A stretch of DNA of 64,000 nucleotides from Corallococcus sp. EGB (GTDB taxonomy: Bacteria > Myxococcota > Myxococcia > Myxococcales > Myxococcaceae): the NCBI RefSeq assembly GCF_019968905.1, contig NZ_CP079946.1, positions 806,001-870,000 on the forward strand. The letters run 5' to 3'. The stretch's first letter is position 1, and each line of letters begins with the position of its first letter. Position numbers and translations under genes: made by a program. The notes under the pieces were generated by a model, which did not search any database, was not told the DNA's origin, and saw only the letters and a program-made list of their open reading frames with translations. Below, piece by piece: positions 25,247 through 34,090 of this stretch.

Positions 25247-26395
25247 ATGAGTCCGCGCCGCCGAATTCTCTCCCTCGCCCTGTGTCTGCTGGCGGCCGCC
25301 ACTGGTTGCAAGAAGGAGGCGCCCGCCGCGCTGTCCAAGCCCACCATCGGGCTGGTGCTGGGGCTTGGAGGCCGGGGCGACCACGCGTTCAACGACTCCG
25401 CCCTGCGTGGGCTGGAGCTGTGGGCCGCGGGAGTGAAGTACGAGAAGGCTGGATACCAGGATGCCACCGCGTCCGAGCGGCAGGCCTCGCTGGCCCCGGA
25501 CCTGGCGTCGCGGGGGGAGATGGGCCCGCTGGGCGTCACGCCGGTGGTGCTCCAGAGCCGCGTGGCGGAGGACTACGAGCCGAACCTCCAGCTGCTCGCG
25601 GAGCAGCGCGTGTCGCTGGCGATGGGCGTGGGCTTCATGCTGGAGAACGCCGTGGAGGCGGTGGCCCGGCGCAATCCCTCACTGTCCTTCCTGTTGGTGG
25701 ACAGCCCGCTGTTGGACGCGCAGGGCCGGGTCATCACGCTGCCCAACGTGCGCACGGTGGTGTTCCGCGAGGAGGAGGGCTGCTTCCTCGCGGGTGCGCT
25801 GGCGGGGCTCGTCACGAAGACGGGCCGGGTGGGCATGGTGGGGGGCATGAAGATTCCCCTGGTGCAGCGCTACGAGGCGGGCTTCCGCGCGGGCGTGGCC
25901 GCGACGAACCCGAACGCCACGGTGCTGGTCAACTACACCGGCAGCTTCACCGACTTCGCCCTGGGCAAGCAGGTGGGGCAGGACCTGCTGCTCAAGAACA
26001 CGGACGTCGTCTTCGCGGCGGCCGGCGTGGACGGCCTGGGCGCCATCCAGGCCGTGAAGGAGGCGCGCGAGGCGGGCAAGGTCGTGTCTGTGATTGGCGT
26101 GGACTCCGACCCGTCCCATCTGGCGCCGGAGGCGGTGCTGGCCGCCGTCGTGAAGCACGTGGACCTGGTGGTGTACGAGACCATCCGCGAGCAGCGCCAG
26201 GGGCGCTTCCAGGGCGGCAATGTCTCGCTCGGCTTGAAGGAAGGGGGCATGGGGCTCTCGCCCGTGCGGTTGGACTTCCCCGGCAAGGAGGAGGCGCTGC
26301 GCACGGTGGAGGCGCTGAAGGCCCGCATCATCTCCGGGGCGCTGAAGGTGCCCACGCAGGTGGTCCCCGCCGGGACGGCGGGCGCCAATCCCTGA
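25247..26395 (+). CDS. BMP/Med-family substrate-binding lipoprotein
   Basis: 382 aa from MSPRRRILSL. The lipobox LAAATGC marks Cys20 or so as the lipid-anchored residue, so it is a membrane-tethered periplasmic protein. The mature part is a two-lobed binding fold of the basic membrane protein (PnrA/Med) family: IGLVLGLGGRGDHAFNDSAL, VGMVGGMKIPLVQRYEAGFR, and DVVFAAAGVDGLGAIQA. Relatives bind nucleosides for ABC import. No permease or ATPase gene is adjacent, so it works with a transporter elsewhere or acts alone. The start lies 11 bp from the divergent deaminase-like gene's start. Confidence 0.88.
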   Translation: MSPRRRILSLALCLLAAATGCKKEAPAALSKPTIGLVLGLGGRGDHAFNDSALRGLELWAAGVKYEKAGYQDATASERQASLAPDLASRGEMGPLGVTPVVLQSRVAEDYEPNLQLLAEQRVSLAMGVGFMLENAVEAVARRNPSLSFLLVDSPLLDAQGRVITLPNVRTVVFREEEGCFLAGALAGLVTKTGRVGMVGGMKIPLVQRYEAGFRAGVAATNPNATVLVNYTGSFTDFALGKQVGQDLLLKNTDVVFAAAGVDGLGAIQAVKEAREAGKVVSVIGVDSDPSHLAPEAVLAAVVKHVDLVVYETIREQRQGRFQGGNVSLGLKEGGMGLSPVRLDFPGKEEALRTVEALKARIISGALKVPTQVVPAGTAGANP

Positions 26396-26414
26396 ACAGA
26401 GGCCCTGCTCGCAC

Positions 26415-26495
26415 AGGTCGAACGGCGGCAAGCCGGTGCAGTGCGGCTGCCTCAAGGACCGCTTCGGGCTCTCCTGGTGGATCATCCCCACCTAA
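26415..26495 (+). pseudogene. 3' remnant of a PhnB/VOC-family gene
   Basis: A frame ending in TAA at 26493-26495 reads NGGKPVQCGCLKDRFGLSWW then IIPT. This matches the conserved C-terminal stretch of PhnB-like VOC proteins (typically QCGWLKDRFGVSWQIVP). Nothing upstream continues the fold, because the preceding sequence belongs to the BMP gene and a short spacer. It is a truncated leftover. Its stop overlaps the stop of the convergent monooxygenase. Confidence 0.55.
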
Positions 26496-27667
26496 TACTC
26501 CGGCAGCACGAACCCGGTGGCCGCACGGGTGACGAGCTTCTCGAAGACTCGCTCCAGGGGCTTCGTGGCGAGCAGCCGATAGAGGTGATTGCGCAGGAAC
26601 AGGCTGGCCCGCGTGCGAGGCGCGAAGAAGCCGCCCACGTGGCTCGCGCCTGCCTGGCATTTCATTGCGTAGGGCCGGAGCCGGGCCTCGAATCGCGCGA
26701 AGGCCCGGGTGTGCGCGCCTGGATGTGTGAGCAGCTCCCCGGCGAGCACGTACGCGCCCACCATGGCCATGGGCGTGCCCTGTCCTCCCAGCGTGCCGCC
26801 CCAGGCCGCGTCTCCCAGCAGGACCACGCGCCCGTGTGAATAGCGCGGGAGCCGGACGGAACTGACGGCGTCGAAGTAGAGGTCCTCTGCCTCGCGCAGC
26901 GACTCCAGGAGCCGTGCTGTCCGCCAACCGGCTCCCGCGAAGGCTGCCGACACCGCTTCGCGCGCCACGGCCGGGGAACGCTCCTGGAGGCCGAGGGGCG
27001 CGCCGGAGAATACGAACAGCGCGCGGGCTTCGTCGTCGGCGCGGGCGCTGGTGATGCACACGCCGCGGCCGGGCTCGCTGTAGATGACGCCTCGCTGCCG
27101 CAGGCCGAGCACGTTCGGCAGCGTGCACCCCACGACGCGGAAGCCGTGGTGCTTCATGTGACCTTTCACCTCACCGAAGACGCGTGAGCGCACGTTCGAA
27201 CGCAGGCCATCCGCGCCCACCACCAGGTCGAAGCGCTGGGGGGCGTGGTGCTCGAACTCGACCTCCACGCCCTCGGGCGTCTCGTGGAGCGCGGTGGCGC
27301 TGTCCCCGAAGCGGTACTCCGCCTGCTCGCGGGTGCGCTCGTGGAGCAACTGGCAGAGGTCGCCGCGCTGAATCTCCACGTCGCCGCTCATCATCAGCGC
27401 GGGCAGCTCCGCCAGCGTCCGGCCGGTGGCGTCGACGAAGGACTGCGTGCCCAGACGCGTCCGCCGTTCGTGGATGGCCTCCCACAACCCCATGCGCTCC
27501 AGCACGGCGCGGTGCACGGGCCCCCGGAAGTCGACGGCCTGTCCGCCGGTGCGCAGCGCGCGGGCGCGTTCGATGACGGTGACCCGCCAGCCTCGCCGGG
27601 TGAGCCACCATGCGAGGGACGGGCCTGCGATTCCTGCTCCAGCGATGAGGACGTGGGGTCGGGTCAT
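26492..27667 (-). CDS. FAD-dependent aromatic-type monooxygenase
   Basis: 391 aa from MTRPHVLIAG. Hallmarks of the PHBH/TetX-like group are present: the Rossmann motif GAGIAG (residues 8-13), GQAVDFRG near the flavin, the DG motif VVGADGLRSNVR, and the GD motif VVLLGDAAWGGTLGGQGT. Such enzymes hydroxylate small aromatic or polycyclic compounds, including antibiotics. It is divergent from the GntR-TetR regulator gene, and a perfect palindrome lies 3 bp upstream of its start codon. It is probably repressed by that regulator until a compound is sensed. It may detoxify or modify that compound. Confidence 0.88.
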   Translation of the reverse strand: MTRPHVLIAGAGIAGPSLAWWLTRRGWRVTVIERARALRTGGQAVDFRGPVHRAVLERMGLWEAIHERRTRLGTQSFVDATGRTLAELPALMMSGDVEIQRGDLCQLLHERTREQAEYRFGDSATALHETPEGVEVEFEHHAPQRFDLVVGADGLRSNVRSRVFGEVKGHMKHHGFRVVGCTLPNVLGLRQRGVIYSEPGRGVCITSARADDEARALFVFSGAPLGLQERSPAVAREAVSAAFAGAGWRTARLLESLREAEDLYFDAVSSVRLPRYSHGRVVLLGDAAWGGTLGGQGTPMAMVGAYVLAGELLTHPGAHTRAFARFEARLRPYAMKCQAGASHVGGFFAPRTRASLFLRNHLYRLLATKPLERVFEKLVTRAATGFVLPEY

Positions 27668-27669
27668 GG

Positions 27670-27686
27670 TGCGTACGCTGTACGCA
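27670..27686. promoter_or_regulatory. Palindromic operator at the monooxygenase start
   Basis: TGCGTACGCTGTACGCA is a perfect 7-bp inverted repeat with a 3-base centre, ending 3 bp from the monooxygenase start codon. GTAC-centred palindromes of this kind are common TetR-family operators. Binding here would block expression directly. Confidence 0.65.
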
Positions 27687-27780
27687 TGTGCCTGCCTCCA
27701 CAACGGGACCGCTGATGATGTTGCCGGGTGTGCTAGCTCAGGCGGGACGCTCGGGGCAGGGGCTGTGCCCACGAGGCTTC

Positions 27781-27792
27781 TGTACTAGTACA
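27781..27792. promoter_or_regulatory. Second palindrome at the regulator start
   Basis: TGTACTAGTACA is a perfect 12-bp palindrome ending 7 bp before the regulator's ATG. It shares the GTAC half-site with the palindrome at 27670 but with a 2-base centre. It is probably an autoregulatory site. Confidence 0.55.
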
Positions 27793-27799
27793 CCAGGGC

Positions 27800-28717
27800 A
27801 TGGCCCTCGCTCCGTATCAACGCATCGTGGACGACGTGAAGCGGCAGGTGCGCACCGGCGCATTGCGGCCCGGTGACCGCTTGCCCTCCACGCGGGAGCT
27901 GGCCCGGCGGTGGAAGGTCGCGCTCGCGACGGCGGCGCACGCGTTGCGGACGCTGGCGCAGGAGGGCGTGGTGAAGGCCGTGCCGCGCGTGGGGACCATC
28001 GTCGCCGGAGGTCCGTCCCGGACCGCGGCCACACGGGGCGCGGCGGACCTGACGCGCGAGCGCATCGTGCGCGCGGCCATCTCCGTGGCGGATGACGAAG
28101 GCCTGCCTGCGCTGTCCATTCGCGGGGTCGCGGCGAAGCTGGGGCTGCCGGTGATGTCGCTCTATCGCCATGTGGCGAGCAAGGACGTGCTGCTCTTCAT
28201 GATGGCGGAGGTCGCCTTCGCGGAGGAGCCACTGCCGGCGAAGCCACCGCCCGGGTGGCGCGCGCAATTGGAGCTGGCCGCGAGGCTGGAGTGGCGCGTC
28301 TTCAAGCGCCATCCGTGGCTCGCTCGGGTGGTGAACCTCACCCGGCCCCAGCCGCAGGAGAACGCGCTCGCGTTCGCGAACTGGGTCATGCGGGCACTGG
28401 AGGAGACGCGGCTCCCGGCGCAGGAGGCGATGCGCGTCCACGTGCTGCTCCACGCATTCGTGCAGGGCATCGCGGTCAACCTCGAGTCCGAGGCGGACGC
28501 CGTCGCGCAGTCCGGCATGAACGACGAGGAGTTCATGCGGCGCAACCTGGACCACTTCACGCGTGTCGCGACGTCAGGCCGCTTTCCGCACTTCGAGAAG
28601 GTGCTGGTCGGCCTGCGCCCGGGGTTCGACCTCGACTTCGACGAGCTGTTCGAGCTGGGGTTGCGCGTGTGGCTCGACGGGCTGGAGGCACGGCTCGCGA
28701 GGCGGCACGGACGCTGA
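27800..28717 (+). CDS. GntR-TetR fusion transcriptional regulator
   Basis: 305 aa. Residues about 5-70 are a GntR-type winged helix (DDVKRQVRTGALRPGDRLPS, TRELARRWKVALATAAHALR). Residues about 84-130 are a TetR-type helix-turn-helix (RERIVRAAISVADDEG, LSIRGVAAKLGLPVMSLYRH). The remainder is an all-helical ligand-binding domain of the TetR class. Double-headed regulators of this kind are known mostly from actinobacteria and beside drug-modifying enzymes. It likely represses both itself and the divergent monooxygenase through the two GTAC palindromes in the 132-bp gap. Confidence 0.85.
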   Translation: MALAPYQRIVDDVKRQVRTGALRPGDRLPSTRELARRWKVALATAAHALRTLAQEGVVKAVPRVGTIVAGGPSRTAATRGAADLTRERIVRAAISVADDEGLPALSIRGVAAKLGLPVMSLYRHVASKDVLLFMMAEVAFAEEPLPAKPPPGWRAQLELAARLEWRVFKRHPWLARVVNLTRPQPQENALAFANWVMRALEETRLPAQEAMRVHVLLHAFVQGIAVNLESEADAVAQSGMNDEEFMRRNLDHFTRVATSGRFPHFEKVLVGLRPGFDLDFDELFELGLRVWLDGLEARLARRHGR

Positions 28718-28729
28718 GCCGGAGGCTCA
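28715..28729. terminator. Hairpin built from two convergent stop codons
   Basis: TGAGCC GGA GGCTCA is a 6-bp stem in which the regulator stop (TGA) forms one end and the stop of the convergent Cys-cluster gene forms the other. It is short but placed where a shared terminator would be expected. Confidence 0.4.
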
Positions 28730-29254
28730 CGGCTCGCGGCGCTCCATCTCCGCGAACCAGTCGAAGAGCGGGCGCGTGGGACCGCCCAGCCGCGCCACCG
28801 CATCCTCCAGCGCGTCCTGGTTGGCCCAGATGATGTCCGCGTCGCCGTGCTGGCCCACCAGGTCCAGGATGAAGTGGCAGAAGAGGCCGCCGTCGCGCGT
28901 GGCGGCGAAGCCATACGAGCGGCATGACAGCGGCCGGTGCGCGTAGACGCGGCACGCTCCTGTCTCCGGGTCCAGCAGCGGGCAGGTGTACGGGCGGGCC
29001 TCCTGCCGGGCCATGGCGTCGACGCGCGTGCGGAGCTCCTCCAGCGCTTGGGTGGGGAGCAGCCGGAGCCCTTCTTCCAGGTAGCTCCACTCCAACTGGG
29101 TGATGGGGAGCGGTGCGGCCAGGTGGCGGCAGCAGTGGTCGCACCCTCGTCGGCAGGGCCACCAGTCGTGGGTGCCGGAGATGTCCGCCGCACGCGTCTC
29201 CACGCGTGCGTAGAGGGCCTCCAGCGCGCGGCGCGCTTCGTCGGGCGTGCTCAT
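28727..29254 (-). CDS. YkgJ-family cysteine-cluster protein
   Basis: 175 aa, soluble. The Cys pattern CRRGCDHCCRH near residue 34 followed by CPLLDPETGACRVYAHRPLSC is the signature of the YkgJ/flagellin-N-methylase-like family, which binds zinc or an iron-sulfur cluster. The late HFILDLVGQHGDADI segment also fits. The function of most members is unknown. It stands alone between convergent and divergent neighbours. Confidence 0.85.
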   Translation of the reverse strand: MSTPDEARRALEALYARVETRAADISGTHDWWPCRRGCDHCCRHLAAPLPITQLEWSYLEEGLRLLPTQALEELRTRVDAMARQEARPYTCPLLDPETGACRVYAHRPLSCRSYGFAATRDGGLFCHFILDLVGQHGDADIIWANQDALEDAVARLGGPTRPLFDWFAEMERREP

Positions 29255-29439
29255 CGGAGCGTCCTTCTATCGCTCCGCCGGCACCGGCGCATCCCTCCTC
29301 CCAAAGCCAGTCGCGTGAAGGAGATGACAGGCATTCCTCGTGGCGCTTTCGAGAGGGACCGCGCGAGGGATGTCCCACCTCGCCGACGCATCGAAAACCC
29401 GGAGTGCGCGACACCCTCGGACCGGAGTAGACACACGGC

Positions 29440-31989
29440 ATGTCCGACCTGCTCGACAGCGGCGTGCGCCAGGGCGCCGAGGTGCGCTGCCCCGGGTGCA
29501 TCCGCTTCATCCCCCCTGACGCCGCATGCCCGCACTGCCTCTGCGGTGCCGTCCCCCCGGAGCGCTATGGCTCCGCGCGGGCGCTGTTCAAGTCCGGCGT
29601 GGACCGCTTCGCCCTGGCGGCGCGCACCGCCGCGCTGGAGCCCGCCCAGGTGGCCGTGCTGGAGGCGCGCTACGCACGGCAGTGGGGCGCGGTGCTGCGC
29701 CTGTCCGAGGACGTCCGGCGCATCGAGCCCCACCTCATCCAGCGCGGCTTCGTGCGGGAGCTGGAGGACGCGTGGGCGTTGATATTGCCCATCGAGGAGG
29801 CATCCCTGGAGGAGATGCTCGCGCCCTTCAGCCCCATGCCGGACTCGCTGGAGTGGCTGGCGAACAAATCCCCGGATCCGACCCTTCGCCTGCTGGCCTC
29901 GCTCGCCTGCGTGCACACGGGCGCCTGGTCGCGGGAGGCCCGCTTCTCAGTGAGCAACCAGCTGCTGCACGGCGAGGGCCGCGTGGCGGTGGAGGCCATG
30001 CTGGCGATGACCCGCTGGCGCAACGGCCTCTCTCCGCGCCTGAGCACCGAGGAGCGCGAGCGGATCCGCAGCCTCGCCCTGGGCGTGCTCCATGTGCCAG
30101 AGCTGTCCGCGCGCGCCGCGGTCGCCTGGACACGGGCGTCGCATGAGGTGGCGCCAGCGAATGTCTCCGAAGCGCTGCACCGGGGCTTGTATGGCTCCGA
30201 CCCTGACGTCCGCTTTGAGTGCGCCCTGTGTCTTCGCGACGAGATGGAGGTCGCCCGGTCGCTGGACTCCTCCGGCGAGGATGTCGCCGCCTTCGCGCGG
30301 CGCACCTTGAGCGAGTGGGGCTCGCGGCAGGTGCTCACGCGGCTGCAACGCGACGGAGACGCGGCCTTCGCGAAGGAGGTCCTCCGCGCGCTCCCCTCGC
30401 CGCCTCCGGAAGGTGCCCTGGAGGCATTGCTCGCCGTGTCGCTGCGCACGGTCGGATCGCTCGCGATGGAGCTGCTCTCCTTCGCGAAGCAGCGCTCCTT
30501 CCGGGAGTGGGGATTGGAGGACCAGCGGCCTTGGGCGCGCTGGGCGCGCTCGGCGCTGGGCGACCTGCCCGCGAAGACCGCGCTCGACTTCTTCGGCTGG
30601 GCCGCCACGCCTCCCCGCGACGACCCCGAGCCTCCCGAAGAGGAGGAGTCCGAGGCGATGTGGGCCTTCCTGGAGGAGGCCGTGCACGCCATCGACCGGG
30701 GCACGGCGAAGGACCGCGCCGCGTGCTTCGAGGACTCCGCGTTCGCGCGCTTCCTCCTCCACTCGGGCGTGGATGAACAGCGGCGGCTGAACGACTGGGC
30801 CCGTGACCCGGACAGCGGCGAGGCCTTGCTGGATGCACTGCTCGCGTTCCCTTCGCGGGCCCGGAGCCTGGGCGTCGTGGCCGAGCCCCGGAGCACGCAG
30901 AAGCACCCCGACCCCGGACATCCCGGCCGGCTGCTGATGGCCGTCTGGGAGGGGCCTGGACAGCACCTCCTGGTACCGCCGCTGTCGCGCCGGGCGCGCT
31001 CCTGGCGCTCGACCTTCGGCAGCGAGCTGCTCGTGGAGGCCGTGTGGCGGCGCTTCCAGTCCCATCCCGCCGAGCGCGGAGACCTGCTCACCGCGTTCGC
31101 GGGCTGGCGCGACCTCCTGTGGGAGCACCAGTGCGAGGTGGAGCCGGACGCCCTGACGCGCTTCCAGAGGTGGTGGCGCGTGGATCCGGAAGGGCTCTAC
31201 CGCCAGACAGAGCAATTGCTCTACAACGCCCCGGTGGAGGCGCTGCCCCGGAGGCTGCGCGCGCTCTGGGACGCGGCGGAGGAAATGGTGGGCACGCGCC
31301 CGCGCACCGCCTCCCTCTCCGTGTCGAAGGGCGCCATGGCCCTGCGCAACGGACTGGAGTCCCACCACGCCCAGGTCCTCCAGGTCCTGGACGCGGAGCT
31401 GGAGCACTTCGAGTCATGGCTCCCCGCCTTCGAGCAGCGCGTGCGCGCCACCCCGTCCCCGCCGGAGGAGTCGAACGTCCACCGCGACTTCCTGGACGAC
31501 ACGCATGATGCGCTGCGGATGATGCGCGAGCGCCGCGAGCGCAGGCGTGAGGAGCAGGAGCGCGAGCGGCAGCGTGAAATCGACCGACAGGTGGCCGAGT
31601 CCCGCCGCCGCGACCAGGAGCGCCAGAGGGAGCTCCAGCGTCGCGCCGCGGAGGAGCTCCAGGCCCGGCAGGCCGCGGAGCGTGAGCAGCAGGAGACGCT
31701 CGCCCGCGTGGAGGCGCAGCGGCTGCTGGTGACGCTCCAGCCCCGCGTGCCGCCCAAGCCCGTGGACCTCGAGGTGGTCTTCCCGGAGTCCGCCTTCCCC
31801 ACGCTCGTGGACTACGCGCGGATGATCAAGGCGATGCAGAAGGGCGGGGACGTGATGAAGCTCTTCGACACGCTGGGGCTCACGCCCGTCACCTGGGCCG
31901 CGCAGGCGAACGCCTGGGGCCAGGCGATGGTGGGCCGCATGGAGCTGGGCATGCGCTTCGGGGAGCTGCTGACGGCGCCCTGGGAGTGA
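29440..31989 (+). CDS. Large hypothetical protein: zinc ribbon, helical repeats, coiled coil
   Basis: 849 aa with no signal peptide. Residues 17-33 (CPGCIRFIPPDAACPHC) form a likely zinc-binding knuckle. Residues about 70-640 are helical with HEAT-like pairs (for example AFARRTLSEWGSRQVLTRL). An acidic loop (DDPEPPEEEE) lies near 390. Residues about 690-770 are an Arg/Glu-rich coiled coil (ERRERRREEQERERQRE). The last 75 residues form a compact tail. I recognise no family. The architecture suggests a cytoplasmic scaffold. It is monocistronic and its end faces the SDR gene. Confidence 0.65.
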   Translation: MSDLLDSGVRQGAEVRCPGCIRFIPPDAACPHCLCGAVPPERYGSARALFKSGVDRFALAARTAALEPAQVAVLEARYARQWGAVLRLSEDVRRIEPHLIQRGFVRELEDAWALILPIEEASLEEMLAPFSPMPDSLEWLANKSPDPTLRLLASLACVHTGAWSREARFSVSNQLLHGEGRVAVEAMLAMTRWRNGLSPRLSTEERERIRSLALGVLHVPELSARAAVAWTRASHEVAPANVSEALHRGLYGSDPDVRFECALCLRDEMEVARSLDSSGEDVAAFARRTLSEWGSRQVLTRLQRDGDAAFAKEVLRALPSPPPEGALEALLAVSLRTVGSLAMELLSFAKQRSFREWGLEDQRPWARWARSALGDLPAKTALDFFGWAATPPRDDPEPPEEEESEAMWAFLEEAVHAIDRGTAKDRAACFEDSAFARFLLHSGVDEQRRLNDWARDPDSGEALLDALLAFPSRARSLGVVAEPRSTQKHPDPGHPGRLLMAVWEGPGQHLLVPPLSRRARSWRSTFGSELLVEAVWRRFQSHPAERGDLLTAFAGWRDLLWEHQCEVEPDALTRFQRWWRVDPEGLYRQTEQLLYNAPVEALPRRLRALWDAAEEMVGTRPRTASLSVSKGAMALRNGLESHHAQVLQVLDAELEHFESWLPAFEQRVRATPSPPEESNVHRDFLDDTHDALRMMRERRERRREEQERERQREIDRQVAESRRRDQERQRELQRRAAEELQARQAAEREQQETLARVEAQRLLVTLQPRVPPKPVDLEVVFPESAFPTLVDYARMIKAMQKGGDVMKLFDTLGLTPVTWAAQANAWGQAMVGRMELGMRFGELLTAPWE

Positions 31990-32023
31990 GGTCCCCGGGC
32001 GCCTGGAGTGCGGCCCTGTCGCG

Positions 32024-32788
32024 CTACTGCGCGGTGGCGCCGCCGTCGAGGACCATCTCCGCGCCGGTCATCAGCTTGGACTCGTCCGACGCCAGGTACA
32101 CCACGGCGTTGGCCACGTCGTCCGGCTCACCGAAGCGGCCCGCGGGGATGCCCTTGAGCATGCGCGCGCGCGTCTTCTCCGCGTTGCCGCCCGCCTGGGC
32201 CAGCGCCTCCACCATGGCGGTCTCCACGTAGCCGGGGTGGATGGAGTTGCAGCGGATTCCATAGCCCTTGTACGCGCAGTGCAGCGCCACGGACTTGGAC
32301 AGCATGCGCACGGCGGCCTTGCTGGAGCAGTACGCGGGGAACTGCGGAACGCCCACGAGCCCCGCGATGGACGAGATGTTGATGATGGAGCCCTGGGCCC
32401 CGCATTCCCTCATCACGCGGATGCCGTGCTTGCAGCCCAGGAACACGCCGTCCAGGTTGACCGAGTGCACGAACCGCCACTCGTCCAATGACATCTCCTC
32501 GATGTCCTTCACGATGCCCATGCCGGCGTTGTTCACGAGCACGTCCAGCCGCCCGAACTTCTCCACCGTGCGCGCCAGCGCGCTCACCCACTGGTCCTCG
32601 CGGGTGACGTCCAGCGGGAGGAACAGACCGGCGTCGCCCAGCTCCTCGGCCACCGCGCGGGCCTCACCCTCGCGCCGGTCGGTGACCACCACCTTCGCGC
32701 CCTCGCGCGCGAGCATCCGCGCGGACGCGGCACCCAGGCCCCCCGCACCGCCAGTCACCAGGGCCACCTTGCCTTCGACTCGCTTCAT
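32024..32788 (-). CDS. SDR-family oxidoreductase
   Basis: 254 aa, the usual classical SDR length. It has TGGAGGLGAASARML at the nucleotide site, NNAGMG, an IINISSIAG strand with the catalytic Ser, and YCSSKAAV with the catalytic Tyr and Lys. The closest-looking group is FabG/glucose-dehydrogenase-like SDRs using NAD(P). It follows the enoyl-reductase-like gene by 33 bp on the same strand, so the pair may process a fatty or polyketide-like substrate together. That pathway is inferred from the pairing only. Confidence 0.85.
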   Translation of the reverse strand: MKRVEGKVALVTGGAGGLGAASARMLAREGAKVVVTDRREGEARAVAEELGDAGLFLPLDVTREDQWVSALARTVEKFGRLDVLVNNAGMGIVKDIEEMSLDEWRFVHSVNLDGVFLGCKHGIRVMRECGAQGSIINISSIAGLVGVPQFPAYCSSKAAVRMLSKSVALHCAYKGYGIRCNSIHPGYVETAMVEALAQAGGNAEKTRARMLKGIPAGRFGEPDDVANAVVYLASDESKLMTGAEMVLDGGATAQ

Positions 32789-32821
32789 GGTCGTCGTTCC
32801 TTCATGTGCGCGGCGGGTGCT

Positions 32822-33808
32822 TCACGCCGCGGGGTTGGGGGTGAGCAGGATCTTCCCGTTGCGGCCCGGCTCCAGCGCGCGCTTCACCGCGTCCTGGATG
32901 CGCTCCAGCGGATAGGTGCCGTCCACGGGCGCCTGGAGCGTGCCCACGGCCATCAGCTCCGCGAGGCGCGCGAGCGTGGCGTTCTGCTCCTCGCGCGGGG
33001 CGTCGCGCAGCCAGCGCGTCAGCCAGAAGCCGCGCAGGGTGACGTCCTTGAAGATGCTGGCCGCCGCGGACAGCTGGGGGCCCTTGCCGCTCATGGCGCC
33101 GTAGTTCACCAGCATGCCGCCCGTCGAAAGACAGTCGCCCAGGCGCCGCGAGGACTCGCCGCCCACCGCGTCGATGCCCAGCCGCACCTTCGCGCCGCCG
33201 GTGGCCGCGCGCACCTGCTGCGGCAGCTCGTCCGTGTCCAGCAGCACCGCGTCCGCGCCCTGGGCCTTGAGCTCGTCGGCCAGCTCCTGGCGGCGCACGA
33301 CGTTGACGGTCTTCACGCCCATCACCTGGGCCAGGGTGATGAGGTAGCGGCCCACGGCGGAGTTGGCGGCGTTCTGCACCACCCACTCTCCGGGCTGGAG
33401 CGTCACGAACTGGCGCAGCATCAGGTAGGCGGTGGGCGGGTTGATGAGCAGCATGCTCGCCTGGAGCAGGTCCAGGCCCGGCGGAACGGGCAACAGCTGC
33501 GCGGCGGACGCGGTGAGGTGGGTGCGCCAGGTGCCGGCGCCCAGCGGGAGGAACACCCGGTCGCCCACGCTCACTGCGTCGGAGCCGGACACCTCCACCA
33601 CTCGGCCCACGCCCTCGTTGCCGGGCGTGGCGGGCAGCTTGGGCAGCACGCCGTATTCGCCGGAGAGGGTGAGCAGGTCGGAGGGGTTGATGGGCGTCGC
33701 GAGCACGGCCAGCCGTGCCTCGCCGGGCTTCAGCGGCGCGGGGGGCTCCTCCACCACCTGGACGACGTCGGAGGGCGGCCCGAAGGCCGAGAAGCGCACT
33801 GCTTTCAT
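32822..33808 (-). CDS. MDR-family 2-enoyl thioester reductase-like protein
   Basis: 328 aa from MKAVRFSAFG. The open frame upstream lacks start evidence. Medium-chain reductase features are present: INPSDLLTLSGEYG, LPATPGNEGVGRVVEVSG, the NPPTAYLML helix, and QNAANSAVGRYLITLAQ as the NADPH site. There are no zinc-ligand cysteines of classical alcohol dehydrogenases. The NPSD, GNEGVG and NSAVG phrases are those of mitochondrial-type trans-2-enoyl-CoA/ACP reductases, so reduction of an enoyl thioester is the best guess. It is the first gene of a pair with the SDR. Confidence 0.8.
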   Translation of the reverse strand: MKAVRFSAFGPPSDVVQVVEEPPAPLKPGEARLAVLATPINPSDLLTLSGEYGVLPKLPATPGNEGVGRVVEVSGSDAVSVGDRVFLPLGAGTWRTHLTASAAQLLPVPPGLDLLQASMLLINPPTAYLMLRQFVTLQPGEWVVQNAANSAVGRYLITLAQVMGVKTVNVVRRQELADELKAQGADAVLLDTDELPQQVRAATGGAKVRLGIDAVGGESSRRLGDCLSTGGMLVNYGAMSGKGPQLSAAASIFKDVTLRGFWLTRWLRDAPREEQNATLARLAELMAVGTLQAPVDGTYPLERIQDAVKRALEPGRNGKILLTPNPAA

Positions 33809-34090
33809 GGCATTGCTCCCGCGCTGTGATGGCGGCGCCACCCTAACCGCCTTCCGCCCTGCTGCCGAGCGTGCGCTTTCGCGCCACTCGCGGTGTGCAT
33901 CCACTGGTGGATGGATCGACTCCGCCTGCACGGCCGCCCCGAGGGTGCGGCGCTCTGTCTACCGCCGGACGCGGGGGAAGGGAGCCTGCCGGACGTCGAC
34001 GATCAGGGCCTCGCCATGACGGTGGGGGCTGCACAGGTTCTGAAATGGACCCCTCGGTGGGGCGGGTGGGGATGGGCGAGGAGGGCGAGT

